Below, piece by piece: positions 1-12,654 of a stretch of 64,000 nucleotides of DNA. The first letter of the stretch is position 1, and each line of letters begins with the position of its first letter. The notes under the pieces were generated by a model. That model did no database searches, was not told the origin of the DNA, and saw only the letters and a list, made by a program, of their open reading frames with translations. The stretch covers positions 118,749,501-118,813,500 of the forward strand of contig NC_133026.1 of NCBI RefSeq assembly GCF_048771995.1, written 5' to 3'. The translations under genes and the position numbers were made by a program. The DNA is from Taeniopygia guttata (Eukaryota; Chordata; Aves; Passeriformes; Estrildidae).

Positions 1-2445
1 TCCTGAAGGCTTCCTGCAGGGATGCTGAAGTGAAATATGCCTATGGAAAACTTCTGTTAGGCAGAGCATCATGAGGGGTGGATCGTCCTCTGGGGTCATT
101 CAGCCCGTGGGACACAAACCCATTCCTCCCACTCCATCCACCCTCATGCCAGCCCTGGGAAACAAGGCCAGTTTCTCTCTCAAGGACAGACTACCTGTGG
201 TGCTCACAGGAAAACCAACATAGAATAAGTAAGGTGTGAATTTCAAGACCGGTGCTGAAATTCAGTGAGGCATTTCAATGTGAAATAAGGTTCTGCAGGA
301 TTTTTTCCATGTAGAGAAGTTCTAAAAAAGAAAAAAGTTAGTAGGTCAAATAAATGCACCTTAGCCCAAATGTGTTCCAATGTGAATTTCTGAGCCATCA
401 TAGTTTAATACGAGGTTCCTGCAGCAGATTTGCTCTAGTCATTTTGTGCCTCTTAGAAAAGAGAAAATATTGCTGTGCATGAATTAACTTTGTTTTATCT
501 TTTGAGATTTGTATAGTTGATTTCAATTACATAGGTGCATATATAGGAATAAAATCTTCATTTAAATTATGGTCGTTTATAATACTTCCTACATTTACTC
601 TAATCAGTTGCAGTTAACATCAGTTAAATTAAAATTACTTTCACAGAATGAGTGATTGCTGACAGATTCTAAAATAGTGAAATTACTGGTCTGTGGGAAG
701 CTGCTGCTAAATGTCTGAAACTAGGAATAAGCATGTAGGGAATTAATCCCCCATTAAAAGCTTGCTCTTAATTTAAATTTACTCTAGTCAATACATAGTT
801 TATTTGAAAAGGAGAACACAAGGAAGCTGGAAAAAAAAAATCTTTTTTCCTGAGGTGCGATCCTGAGATCTGCTAGTTCCAAAATCTCCAAGGCTGTGGT
901 ACTCAGGGAAATACTTGCTTCAGCTTATTTTCTCATTAAAATAAAGGAAAATAAAGGAACCTAGCATAATATTTTTTAAATTAAAACTGGCAAAATTCTA
1001 ATTTTTTCATGCCTAATGTGTATCTGAAAATAGATAAGCCTCAAAAACAGAAGGATTTGAAGAGAAAATACTAAATATCTATAAAATATAAATAGAAAAT
1101 ACTTTCACTGTTAGTTTTTAGTGTATTTAAATTTTCTAGCACCATTGACATGTTGTATCACCTTCATTGTAGATCACATTGTAGATCACTGTCCCCTTGC
1201 TGTTTTTTCCTAATCCCCTTTATGGGAGGAAAGTTTCCAAGCATTCACCCACCTCTCTGAGAACATCTCAGAAGTGTATGGGATGTGTTCACTCCTGAGC
1301 TCTGTTCCAGCAGTCATTGACACAGGTCAGCAATGAGCCCATGCCAAGGAGGGGAGCTCCTGCTGAGCTACACTAGCAGGAACACTGCTAAGAGGTCGTG
1401 GGAAGTGAGCACTCACCTCTCCCTGGTGCCTGTGGGCTGCACCTGGAATGCTGTATCCGGGTTGGGATCTCCATGAGCAGCAGGACTTCGGTGCGCTGGA
1501 GCAAATCCAGGGGAGGACCCCAGATGGGGTGGAAGTACTGAGAAGGGGCAGAGGTTTGTTTAGCCAGGGGAAGAGAAAGCAAAGGAAGAAGCTAATTGTT
1601 TCCTTTGATTAACTGATGGCAAATTAGAGAGAAGACAGACCCAGGTATGTCTTGGAGGTGCACAGCAAAAGGGCTATCAGAAAGAGACAAGTGGCAGCAA
1701 GGGAAATTGTAAAGAGGGTCATGGAAATAAGTGTTACCATAAACTTAATTAAGAGCTGGAGCCCAAAGAGGCTGTGGAAAGTCCACTCTAGGATACATCC
1801 AAACCTAATAATGTTGCTGCTTTGAGGAGGAGGATGAACTAAATGACCTCCAGATGTTCCTTCAGTACATGCTCTTAATTTTTTGCTTGCTTAGTATCTG
1901 GCCTTGAGGATTTCATGTTTTTTTCTTCCTCTCTTCCTCCTCAACTTCATAACTTGGGATGTGCTGTTAATTTTATGAATTTGTAAGTGAATTATGGGTC
2001 ACCTGCCCATGTCATATTTGGGTATAGACCAGATTTCAGCCCCTGCCCTGCCCCAGCTGTTGATCTGCGCTCACCCAAAGCACAGACAGTCCCATCAGAT
2101 CAACCATATTCACTCCCCTGGAAAAGAGAGCAGGAGCTGGTGGGCTCCCTGTTCAGCTTGGGGCTTGGAGAAGGGTAGATATTTCCTTTGCATTTCCTCC
2201 ACATCTCCACATGAGAGAATGCTCAAGAAATTATGATGGGAACGGGAGGTTTCTTTCATAGTTTGTATGCCAAATTTGTCACCAGTTTACATGGTGTAAC
2301 TTATTGAGGTCACCTGATTGAGCCCAGTGGGTTTAGCAGTGGATACTGATGAGTTTTAACACTTAAATGGTTTGCAGGGTATTTTTACATTTCACTGATG
2401 TATATTTACCTCTCAGTAATAAGCTACACCATACAGAAATATTTA

Positions 2446-2484
2446 TTCATCTGCAGTGTTCATCTGCAGCGTTCATCTGCAGCA
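2446..2484. repeat. 13-bp tandem repeat, three copies
   Basis: Three adjacent copies of a 13-mer, TTCATCTGCAG followed by TG, CG and CA. Only the last two bases vary. It is a small minisatellite in the SULF1 intron with no visible function. Confidence 0.85.
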
Positions 2485-5400
2485 TAACCCTGCTTTTGTT
2501 TTAAAATGGGAAAGAGTTGGTGTCAACTTGTAATAAAGCTTTGTTAATTTTCCAACAGAGCAGAAAAAATAACATGTGAAGAAATGTTTCTCTGGATTCA
2601 TACAACCTTATCATGACACAAATCTCTTCTCAGTTTTCCACTGGAATAACCTGAGACAAGAATATATGTTAGTTCAGGAGGTTTAGAGGCAAGCTGCTCT
2701 TAAATCCTCCAGCAGGTTATTTTTCTTGAACTCATTCCATCTTCTCTCTCATGAAATTCTTCTGGATACTTAGCAAATATCAAATAAAACCATGTTAACT
2801 GTGTTTTCATTTATACTTTTTCTTTCTATCTTCCCTTACCTAAATGTGTAATTAAGGAGTTGAGTTAATTCATAAGTATTTATTCTTTTTCTCTCCAGTC
2901 TGAGTAATAGGAATTTTCCTAAGGCATAATTTTGACTTCTGGGACTTAACACTCTTTCCCAGATCACAGTTACCTTATGAGGTCTGGTGACTGATAGGCT
3001 GGATGTCTCCAGTGTACTGCTCAATCCATTATTTATAATCAGTATCAAATCCATAGCCAAATATGCATTTTCATCCTCTTAGAAAAATTACACAAACCAC
3101 AATCTTTTTTTTTTTTTTAATTTTCCCAATAGGATAAAAAAAAATAACTACCCTCCCCAAATGAGGACTGTGAAGCACTGTGTTTGAAATTTCAGCTCTT
3201 AGATTGGATGACTCAGCAGTGAAACCCAGACATGGGTCTGTTTATTTTATGAGCATACATCTCCTACCATCTGCTTGACACTACCTGCCAGTTTGTGAAC
3301 AGCAAAGGTCTGAAACTTGTAGAGATCCATGGCCTTGTGCCAGCTCCAATGAGCACTGACAGTGGGCAGAGCAGAAAAATGCATCATGCTGCCCATGTTG
3401 GTATGACATGAGCTCACACTGTGCTAGACAGGTATAACGTTGTAGCTGCACCTTCCCTGTGCTCTCTTTTCATGCGTCTCAGCTTTAGGGATGCAAAATA
3501 TTGAGTTTCCTCCTGAGGAACTGTATCCCAAAACTACCCTGAGGAAATAATGTTTCATTTGGAGAAAATGCCTGAAGACTGTACAGTGAGATTTTAGTTA
3601 GATTAGGTCTCAGTGTATTTTACAGTGATCTGAGGCTTTATGGGTAGTCACTGGAGACATGTTGCTGAATCCAAAAATCAGTTTTGTGGTAAATGTGCAA
3701 GATTCTTCTGGGTCTGATCCAAAAAGCATGTTTTGTAGCCTGTACTCCTATTCCTCACATATTTTTCACCCTCTAAAAACCTAGCATAAGAATTTAATTT
3801 TATTATTGATATTCATATTCCTCAAATTATCATATCAGCATTCAGTCAAAAGAACGTCTATTTGCCATGCTGAAAGAACACTTGCTATCAATCAGCTCAC
3901 AGATAATATTGTAAAGGAAATTAGAATGGGGCTTATTAGGTGTAGTCTGGTTTGGCTCAAGTATCTATGTTCTCATAAAATAAATATCACAGACCATACA
4001 TTTGTATAGGTCAGCTTTATGACCAGCTGCAGAGTATGAATAAAAACACATACACTGGTAAGAGCTGGCCAGAAGCGTCAGATGGCTGGCCAGCCACTGA
4101 CAGCGAGAGCCTGAGCACCCACTAAACCCCAAAATTATGCTATGGCATATTAACATCAGTCGTGGATTCTCCAGATTCCAGAACAACCTCCTGATACTTT
4201 CAGGAGTCAAAAAGCGCTTGGTGATCAACCTGTTTTACCAGAGCACTGATTCAAAGCTGTCTCTTCTTCGCCATCTCCCCACTGATACCATCTTTTCTTA
4301 GTAATAATTCAGTGGAGGCATCTATGCACAGGCTCAACTGGAAGTACATGTGTTTGGGACCAGTTATGTGCCTAAAACTAAGTGCATACTTCAATGCTTT
4401 TGTGAACAGCTCTTGAAGCTATTCCTCACTTTAAACCCTGTGGAGTCATCCCTCACAGATGACAGAAACATGCCTGCAATTTAGTTGCTCAAGAATTCGT
4501 AGGAATTGCCAGAAATTATGATACCTCTAGTTAAAATACCACTCTGTTTATGAGTTGAAACCAAATATGAAGATAAGTTCCTTTATCTGTAAAAATAATC
4601 TTTCAAGGCATGGTATTTCATATTTCAGCCTAAATAGTTCACATTTCAGCCTAAATATTTAAGTTTTTATCAAACAGAGAGCAGCTCTTCCCAGATTTGA
4701 CAATTCTTTAAATTCAAGCAATTCTTAATTGGATGTATGAAGTCTATTCTGGATAAAATCCAGAGATATTCCAGGAAGATTACTGGATCCACTGGTTTCA
4801 TCTCTTTCAATGCACAACTGTGTTCAACCTTTTCACTGTCATCTTGCTGGTGTTCTCTAACAGAAAGACCTTTTTGGTGGAGTGGCACAGTTTTTAACAA
4901 AGCAAATTCTTTAAACCTTTATTAATGTAACTGTATGTACTAAAAATGTCTAGACAAAAAACACAATTTATGCAAGAATTATTTTTAACGCTTTCTGTAG
5001 TACTCCTTGGAGGTTCTCTTTTTGCAGAGTTTCCATTTTAAAGTATCCAGTGAAATAGAATATAAGCTAAGTCCTCTGCAAGTTAAATGTATATGACACA
5101 ATAGTAACAGATTATTATTGCTATTACTATTTGTAGCTAAAGGATTAAATTTATCCTTTTCATTAGCTCCTATTTGTTTGCACTTGATAGTGGATGTTTA
5201 TTGGATAACAACAGAAGTCTCTCCATGTTGAGCTGTAACTGCAGGCAAGTTAATGGATTTGGTAGAAAATGCTATGCAGGAGAAATATTTGCTGTCTTGA
5301 CCTAGGTGCCTACATTTCTGGAGCTGACAATGCAGTTCATGCATATTTTATTGCTAGAGAACAGCTATAACTGTGACACTTAAAATCAATCTTGTCTATA

Positions 5401-7246
5401 CAGCAAGAATGCAAAATTTTGTAGTCTGTAAAATTCCTGGGCAATTTTCTTTTTCTTTCTTTTCATAAGCTTGTGATGTAGCTCAAAATTGCTAATTTTA
5501 TATAGCTATTTCTGTTATCTAGTGACTAATACCTTCATTCCTTTTTTCCTCCAGTTCTGTTCCTGTGCATTTATCTGAAAGTATTTCTAAATTCTGTCAT
5601 ACATTTCTGCCCATCAGTTCTTGTAGGACAAACTTCTTCCCTAGCTGTTGAACCACTGACCACTGCATTTTTAGTAACACTTCTCAGGGGCTAAGGCTGT
5701 ATATAAATAACTTTGAATATATTCATGTTGTCAGACTCTGGAGCGTGATCCAACAGAAAGTGGTTCACTTACAAGAGAGTGGTGCAAAACTTGGGATCTG
5801 CCATTACAAGCAGTATCTACTCAGCTCTAAAATGGAGGATGAGATTTTTTTTTTTCCCCACAAAAATGCAGCAATTCCAAATTCCCTGAGTGAACCTGGC
5901 AAACCATCCCTGTTAAACAGCTGCACTTATGTGCAATGTTGAAGTACTGCTGAGATGAAACAACCCAGATTAGTATTTCCAGGGGCATTTAGGAGCCTTG
6001 GTCATGACCAGGGTTCAGTTCTGCTCTGTGGGAATGTGCAGAGGACATGACCTTAACCAGCAAACATTTCTCAGTATTCAGGTCCAGTTCAGCAGGAATG
6101 AACTCTGTACTGTTTACCACAGACAACTAATTGCAGGGCACTTTTCAATATGCTGTGTGACATGGCCTCTTCTAATGGCCCAGAGAAAGCAAATGCAAGA
6201 CAGCTCTGATTGCAGCAGCACAGCCCTGAACCAGACTCCTTTTCCAGCATTATCACATCAAGTCCCCTTGCACTCCCCCATATCTGGTTACTGCTAATGA
6301 AGGAAAATGGTACACACATACTCAGCCTGTGATGGTATTTCCATCTATACTGTTTTCAAATTTAGAGAGTACCTTTCAAAACAGGAAGAAAAGGGAAATG
6401 AGATCTTGAGGATATATTTAAAGTCATGAAGTCTTCATTTTTCAGGCCTTATCTTAACATTCCCAAGGCTGAGCAATAATACTCAAAGTCAGTCATACAT
6501 TACAAAAATGAAAAAGCACCTGTAAAAATATTGCTGCTATGTTATATTTCCAGTTGCATGTTGTTTGGTGTTTCATAACTTTGTGATAAAATCTGACAAG
6601 GTATTTAACACTGATGTGTCTACTGCAAATATTAGGTGTTTACATTTCATAGAAAACTTTAGCTTGCCTACTGTTGGGACACATTTCGTGACTTGTCTAA
6701 TTCATTTCCCCTCTATATAAGGGAGCAGCAACTGTCTCAAAACTGTGACAGTCTATTAACTGCACAAAGCTGATTGGAAGTCCTGTCTAAGCAGCTATTT
6801 TGTAATGTGGAGCACATCATAATGATTCATTCTGAATGTATAGTTTTATGTATTAATTAATAATCAGTAATGAAATAGACTTAATTTTAAGTCTGTGGCA
6901 CAACTGATTAATACCAGGAAATTGAGATCCCAGGTAGTTATGAAGTCAATTGGTGTTGTCTTCCTTATGTAGCTGCGAGTCACAACTGGAGCCATGCCAG
7001 GTAGCAAGGCAAAGCAAAGCCACCAAGGACAAACCATCCCTTTTAACCAGTCCATGTTCTACCCTTTGTCTTTGAAATGTCTTTATGAGGACAAACCTCT
7101 ATCCCCAGAAGAAAGTGCGTCATGCTAGTGCCATTATCCAAGGAAAAGCTCCTGCTGCAGTAGCGTTGCCTTGCTTACCTCAACACTGAGAACAGGCACA
7201 GGTACTTACATGTTTAAACTTCAGGTTTGGCAGCTTGACATCTGAA

Positions 7247-7369
7247 GGATTAGGATAGGATAGGATAGGATAGGATAGGATAGGATAGGATAGGATAGGA
7301 TAGGATAGGATAGGATAGGATAGGATAGGATAGGATAGGATAGGATAGGATAGGATAGGATAGGATAGG
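7247..7369. repeat. (ATAGG)n pentamer microsatellite
   Basis: About 24 near-perfect copies of the pentamer AGGAT/ATAGG. It abuts the start of the solo LTR at 7370, and the same pentamer resumes just after the LTR at 7928. The array therefore looks like the expanded 3' tail of the minus-strand CR1 copy that follows, split by the LTR. The reverse strand reads as a Leu-Ser-Tyr-Pro repeat in open frames, which is an artefact of the period. Confidence 0.95.
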
Positions 7370-7927
7370 TGTAATGGTTTAACCCCAGCCACCAACTAAG
7401 CCCACACAGCCACTCACTCTCTCCCTCACCAGTGGGATCAAAGAGACAATCAGAAGAGTAAAAGCTAGAAAACTCATGGGTTGAGATAAAGTTTGATAGG
7501 GAAAGGGAGTGCACACAAGCAAAGCAAGAGGGAATTCATTCACCCCTTCCCAGGGACAGGCAGTTTTTCAGCCATCTCTGGGACAGCAGGACTCCATCAC
7601 ATGTAACAAGGATCTGGGAAGAAAATATTCCCTTCTTCCTTCTTCTTCCCTAACTTTATTTACTGAGTATGATGTCATATGGTCTGGACTATCCCTTTGG
7701 TCAGTCAGCTTTTCCAGCTATGTCTCCTCCCAGCCCCCCAGCCACATCCAGTTCCTTCACCAGTGTGGCAGCAGAAAAAGCAGAAAGACCTTGGCTCTGT
7801 GTAAGCCCTGCTCAGTAATAACAAAAACATCTCTATATTATCAACCCTGTGTTCAGTACAAATCCAAAACAGCCCCATACCAACCACTGGGAATAAAATT
7901 AACTCTACCTCAGCTTAAATCAGCACA
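7370..7927 (-). mobile_element. Solo LTR of an endogenous retrovirus, 558 bp
   Basis: Starts TGTAATGG and ends CAGCACA, the TG...CA termini of an LTR. It is flanked by a 5-bp direct repeat, ATAGG, at 7365-7369 and 7928-7932. Read on the minus strand it resembles a common avian LTR type: a degenerate promoter part with a CRE-like TGACATCA motif near 7673-7680 followed by an A/T-rich box. No internal retroviral genes are present, so it is a solo LTR. Because the target duplication matches the microsatellite unit, its exact boundary is slightly ambiguous. Confidence 0.85.
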
Positions 7928-7932
7928 ATAGG

Positions 7933-8390
7933 ATGGGATCAAACAATTTCTGTTGGGAGGGACCTGCAACAATCATTGAGTCCAACTGCCTGGCCACTTC
8001 CATGGCTTGTCCAAATGTCTTTTGAACATTTATATGCTTGGAGCAACAACCCCATCTCCAGGAAGCCTGTACAGTGTTTGACCACTCTCTTAGTAAAGAA
8101 ATGCATCCTAATGTCTAATCTGAACCTCCCCTGGCACAACTTTGAACCATTCCCACATGTCCAATCACCGGATCCACATTGCCCTCTCTGCTTTCCCTCC
8201 TCAGAGAGCTGTGAAGAGCAATGACATTGCCCCTCAGACTGTTTCTTTCAAACACAACAAACTACACATCCTTAGCTGCTCAGTCCTTTCACACTTTTAT
8301 CTCTCCTAAGCTCCTTTGCCATTTGCTGATGGGGGTAGAGAAAGCACTGGGAAGAACTGGCAGCCAGCACACACAAACCCAGCCAAGGCT
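7933..8390 (-). mobile_element. CR1 LINE 3' fragment
   Basis: On the minus strand this reads as the 3' end of an avian CR1 retrotransposon. Recognisable pieces are the GGACTCAATGATTGTTGCAGG stretch near the end and the diverged segment that usually carries AAGAAATTC and CATCCCTGG-like words. The match fades beyond about 8,390. It is 5'-truncated, as most CR1 copies are, and non-coding. Its 3' tail is the pentamer array at 7247-7369, now displaced by the LTR. Confidence 0.8.
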
Positions 8391-11261
8391 CCAAGTGCAT
8401 ATACAGAACAAACCCTTCTTGGTTTAGGGTGGCTGTAAACTACCAAAGCTCCTCCCAGTGGGCTAAGTTCCATCAGCTCTCAGGTGTGGGGTTTCAGGGC
8501 TCCACTGGTGTGGAAGCATTAAAGATCCTTTCTCACCTTTGCTTTCCCTCTGAACCTAAATTGAGGAGGAATGTGAACTGAAGGCAGGGAGCTGAGGTGA
8601 GAGGGAAATAGTGGCTGGGGGTAGGTGATGAAATGAGATGAAAGAAGGAAAAGATGAGTCAATTACAAGGAAAAAGGCTGAAACAGATGAAGTTTCACAA
8701 CATGACTGAAACAATATAACAGCTTGTTACAGTCAAATGTCAGGGGCTTGTTTTTTTCTCTACTGTTAGTTTTGAGTTTTTAATTCTGAGTTAGTTGTCT
8801 TTTCTCCTACCAAGGTGAGAATAAATCAGTGCAGGTTCCCTAAATCAGCAGGCAGCCAGAAGCAAGGACTATCCTATATTCCTATGGCAACAGTGGATTG
8901 TTAAATCGTCTTAGGTGTCTTGTGAAATATCACTGTAAGAAAGAAGAGAAACATGGGAAAAATAAGAAAACATGGACAAATTAAAATTTGATGAAGCTTG
9001 TGTATATGCTAATGGGGTTATTTAAGTGATGGAGAAATTGTGATCCAGAAACCAAAATTTATAGTCCTGAACCTCAAAGAATAGTTTGGTAATCAAAGTG
9101 GGAAAGAAGGTAGAAAACAGGGAAAGGGCCCAGGCATTCAGTCAGAATCTTCTTTTATGTGCATTAATAGATCTAAAGATGAGCAGAAGGACCATTACGA
9201 CTTAACTGTATAAGGCATGCTTGGTGTCTGATTACACTGGCATGGGCAGAGTTTCAGGAAAGTTAGATTGAAAATTCCATCTTAGAACTCTAAAGCATCT
9301 TTATAATGACACTTTTTAAACTAAAATTTAAAAAAGGAAAATAAAAGGGAAATTAATCACATTTAATCCCTGTTTTAAATAGGGAACTATTATTGACTTG
9401 CACTAGACAGAGAGTGTCTTGTTTCAGGGTTAGTCATAATACTGTTAAAAGTGATCTAAAAGGTTATTGAAGCCACTCCTACAACCTCTTGCTATGATTA
9501 ATGCAAAGAGACAAAGAGAATACTTATTCTACTTTAAAATGCTGCTTTTGAGACTCCTTAAAAGCTAGTGCCATATGTTTATAGCTGTAACACGTACCCA
9601 ATAAGGACAGGAAATGTAGTGGTGCAGTCAGCTCTTATCCTATAACAATCATCTCTTACTGCAGAAGGAAGAGAGCACATGCTATGGCAGAATAAAGTCT
9701 GCAAAGTTTTACAGCTCTTGGACACCTTTTCTTGTAGAAAGTTACATTGTCACTTACAGATGTACCTTTACACTGAAAGTGTAATTTCTCTGCCACTTAT
9801 TAGACTTGTTCAAATTAATGTCCTTTTACACACATGACTTACTGTTCTGAGATCAGCCATGCCAATCCACAGGAGGATCTCAGCATGGAGTCCATCTTTA
9901 ATTCAGCCCACATGTTAGGCCAGAGAGTGCACTCATGGTGCTGTGGTTCAGATCACATCAGCTCATTTCTCAGGTTATCAGGCCAGAAAATCTACCTGAG
10001 GCTCAGTTTTCTTTCTCCATTCTTTAGTCAGCATGACAGCATCCCCAAAACAGTCCAGAGCAGCCATTAGTTAATGGAGCTTACCGAAATGTGCATGTTC
10101 TAATATTAGTGTCCATTTCAAAATTAAGTTGGCAACTCCATTAGGACCAGCATCCATCTGTCTTGTTGTTACTAATGAGGCAAGAGAAAGCTACTTATGC
10201 TATTCTGTCATGGGAACCAAAAAAAGGACACAGTACAGAGAAACTTTACTGAAACTGCAGCTAAAAGGTTCCAGTTACCAGTAGCATTTACTGAGTTTTG
10301 TTCTTTGCAATATCCAGCCAAGCTTAGTGCTTTGTACACAAACTCTGGTCATTGTGGCTTAAGATGTAAAAGTGAACAAAACTCACTAAGTAATAGTCAT
10401 TTATGGTTGCAGTAAAATTATAAATAAACATAGCTATTTCTAGTTCTACCTATTGTTATTCAGACTACCACTGACTTAAAATCTTCACAGACTTCTTATT
10501 TTGTGTAGTGTATTGTGAGTGTCATGTATGGCAAGCTTTGGGTGTGGGCAAAGGAGCTCTGATTTCTCGGCATCTATCCATTTTTTGTTTTTAAATAACA
10601 TTTAGTTTTTTTAAAACAATATGATGTGAAAAGGAAATTAAAGTCCCAGTTGCTTTTTAATTTGAAATGTGAAGGTGATGGGATCCACTGGAAAAATCCA
10701 CCTGGAATCTTCCATCTGGTCCAGTGATGTTGATAATTAAGTCAGACAGATATTGTACAGACAAACTGGAAAAAAAAATCTGTTTCCTTTCATTCTCCCA
10801 CACTTGCTCTGATATTCAGCACACATGCAATGCTTTTTACAGGTACTCCTTCCAGAGCTTTTCCTCCCAAGTCTCATACAAATCTCATTACTTTAAATCC
10901 AAAGGAGTTTATCCAAGATAATTTCTTGTTTACTGTCCCTAAGGTTCTTCCCCTTGCTTGAACCTGCTGGCTGAAGGGAATGGTTTATGTATTTTTCTAT
11001 AGATTACATTCACAATTAGTTCTTTTCATTTCAAAACACTCTACAACTGAACTAGTTCTTCCTCATCCATTGATTGAGGATTTCTTTTTCCCTGAATCAT
11101 AGAAAATCTAAGCCACAGAACAAAATATATTCTTTTTTTCAAAGAAGACAAAGAGTGGGTGAAAACTACCTTGCCACTACTCCTTGACTCAGTAAACTAG
11201 GACTTTCTACTTGCTCTTTTCAGGGATGTGTGTAGTCTAGATACTCTTGATTTATGTATAT

Positions 11262-11388
11262 GTGTTTGGTTTTTGTTGGGTTGGTTTGGTTTTTTGTTTG
11301 TTTGTTTTTTGTTTGTTGGTTTTTTGTTTGGTTTTTTGTGGGGGGGTGTTTTTTGTTTTGGGTTTTTTTTTTTTTTTTTTTTTTTTTT
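11262..11388. repeat. T/G-rich low-complexity tract with T26 run
   Basis: About 127 bp made almost only of T and G, ending in an unbroken run of 26 T (11363-11388). It lies about 250 bp before a SULF1 exon, so it is farther away than a normal polypyrimidine tract. It is simple sequence, and its length may be uncertain in the assembly. Confidence 0.85.
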
Positions 11389-11635
11389 GCTTGGATTGTA
11401 TAGTTTATACAGATTTGAGGTGATTTAATTCAAACATAAATTTTCCTAGCATGCGAAAGACGTTCTGGAGAATGTGACTGCATTTTTGCCCGAAAATATT
11501 TCCCTTCCCAGTTTGCTATTTAAGGGACTGCTTAAATTTAAAAATAAATTTACCTGTCTCCTTTTACTGCCTACCTGAAAGCAACAGAGGTTTGGAAGGC
11601 TGTTGGGAAATCATCTTCATGTCTCTCTCTCACAG

Positions 11636-11852
11636 AAGTGGCAGTGCACAGAGGATGCTTCTGGCAAACTTCGAATTCACAAGTGCAAGGTGCCGAGCGA
11701 CATCCTCGCCATCAGAAAGAGAACGCGCAGCCTCCACTCCCGTGGCTACAGCGGCAAAGACAAAGACTGCAACTGTGGAGACACTGATTACCGGAACAGC
11801 AGGACCCAAAGGAAAAATCAAAGACAGTTCCTGAGAAACCCTAATGTGCAAA
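11636..11852 (+). CDS. SULF1: SULF1 coding exon, hydrophilic domain (first exon in window)
   Basis: SULF1 is a secreted or cell-surface sulfatase that removes 6-O-sulfate from heparan sulfate and so tunes growth-factor signalling. This exon begins after a CTCTCTCACAG acceptor and ends before GTAAGT. It gives 72 codons plus one base. The peptide opens [18 protein letters not shown] and contains [11 protein letters not shown] and the basic run [13 protein letters not shown], which I recognise as the part of SULF1 between the catalytic and C-terminal domains. This charged region binds heparan sulfate in the family. Identification is by remembered family sequence, not by a search. Confidence 0.95.
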
Positions 11853-12009
11853 GTAAGTATCACTTGATCTCTTGGACTCTGAGGCAGGGAGCAGGGGGAA
11901 ATGGCTAGCAGAGCATTTTCCTACCAGTATGTTCTTGCTTTCACCTTCGTGTCTAATGAAGATGTCCAGAATTGGTAGTCATATTCTGCATAATTGCCTC
12001 TGTAATAAG

Positions 12010-12309
12010 TACCTAAAGAGGGCCTAAAGCTGGAGAGGGACTTTTTTCAAGGCCATTTGGTGATAGGACAAGGGGAAATCACTTGAAACTTGGACAGAAT
12101 AGGTTTGGGTTTAATATTTGGAAGAAATTCAGTATTGTGAGGGTTGTCCAGAGAAGCTGCGGATGCCCCATCCCTGGATGTGTTCAAGGCCAGGTTAGGT
12201 GGAACTTTGAACAACCTGTTCCAGTGGCAAGTGCTCCTTCCCATGGCAGAGGTGCTGGAACTGGGTATTCTTTTAGGTCCTTTCCAATGCAAACCGTTCT
12301 GTGATTCTA
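12010..12309 (+). mobile_element. CR1 LINE 3' fragment
   Basis: Typical avian CR1 3' end in plus orientation. Visible landmarks in order are AAGCTGGAGAGGGACTTTT, GATAGGACAAGGGGAAAT, GAAGCTGCGGATGCCCCATC, TGTTCAAGGCCAGGTTAGG, and a closing TTCTGTGATTCTA. It is 5'-truncated, about 300 bp, non-coding, and lies directly before the CpG-rich block. Confidence 0.9.
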
Positions 12310-12341
12310 ACAGCAGCAGCAAGGATACTTATCCTTTGGAT

Positions 12342-12654
12342 CAGGGCGAGGAGCAGCTTTAGGCTGCTTTAGGCGCGGCGGCGGTGGCGGTGATGCTCTG
12401 GTGCCACCTCTCGCACAGCTCACACACGGCAGCCCGGCGGGCTCCGGGTGATTCGGGGCCGCTACTCGCCGAGGTGGCCGGGGCAAGCGTTTTGTTGCGT
12501 GGCTAAGGCTGAATTCACTCGCTGTTCGGTGATGCCCCGCACACGTCTGCTCCCCGGGGCGCTGCGGGGCTGCTTTCGGACGGAAACTCTGCTCAGCTCT
12601 CGCTTCCCTTCTCCCTGCGCCGCTCGTCCGTAGCGGGATCCCCGCAGGGACGGT
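12342..12654. promoter_or_regulatory. CpG-rich block inside SULF1 intron (possible CpG island)
   Basis: About 310 bp that is strongly GC-rich and dense in CpG, in sharp contrast to the AT-rich flanks. It includes GGCGCGGCGGCGGTGGCGG near 12,370 and many scattered CG pairs up to about 12,650. Dense CpG is normally lost unless a region stays unmethylated, so an internal promoter or enhancer is possible. I see no clear TATA box, and the short open frames here are not recognisable. Confidence 0.55.

Larger units (their letters stand above)
1..11635 (+). other. SULF1: SULF1 intron (partial, upstream part outside window)
   Basis: This stretch precedes the first recognisable SULF1 exon. I looked for the exons that should come just before it (end of the sulfatase catalytic domain and start of the hydrophilic domain) and saw none, so I read it as one large intron. 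It is AT-rich. It holds a short 13-bp tandem repeat, a pentamer microsatellite, a solo LTR and a CR1 copy (listed separately), and a T/G-rich tract near its 3' end. The open frames present are short and unlike any protein I recognise. A very short exon could have been missed. Confidence 0.7.

Noticed and set aside
7247..7369. Pentamer array considered as a CRISPR-like array
   Set aside because: It has no spacers and the unit is 5 bp; it is a microsatellite in a vertebrate genome.
7180..7514. Open frames with Leu-Ser-Tyr-Pro repeats on the minus strand
   Set aside because: They are translations of the pentamer microsatellite, which is open in all frames of one strand.
11228..11428. 66-codon Phe/Gly-rich plus-strand frame
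   Set aside because: It is a translation of the T/G-rich low-complexity tract.
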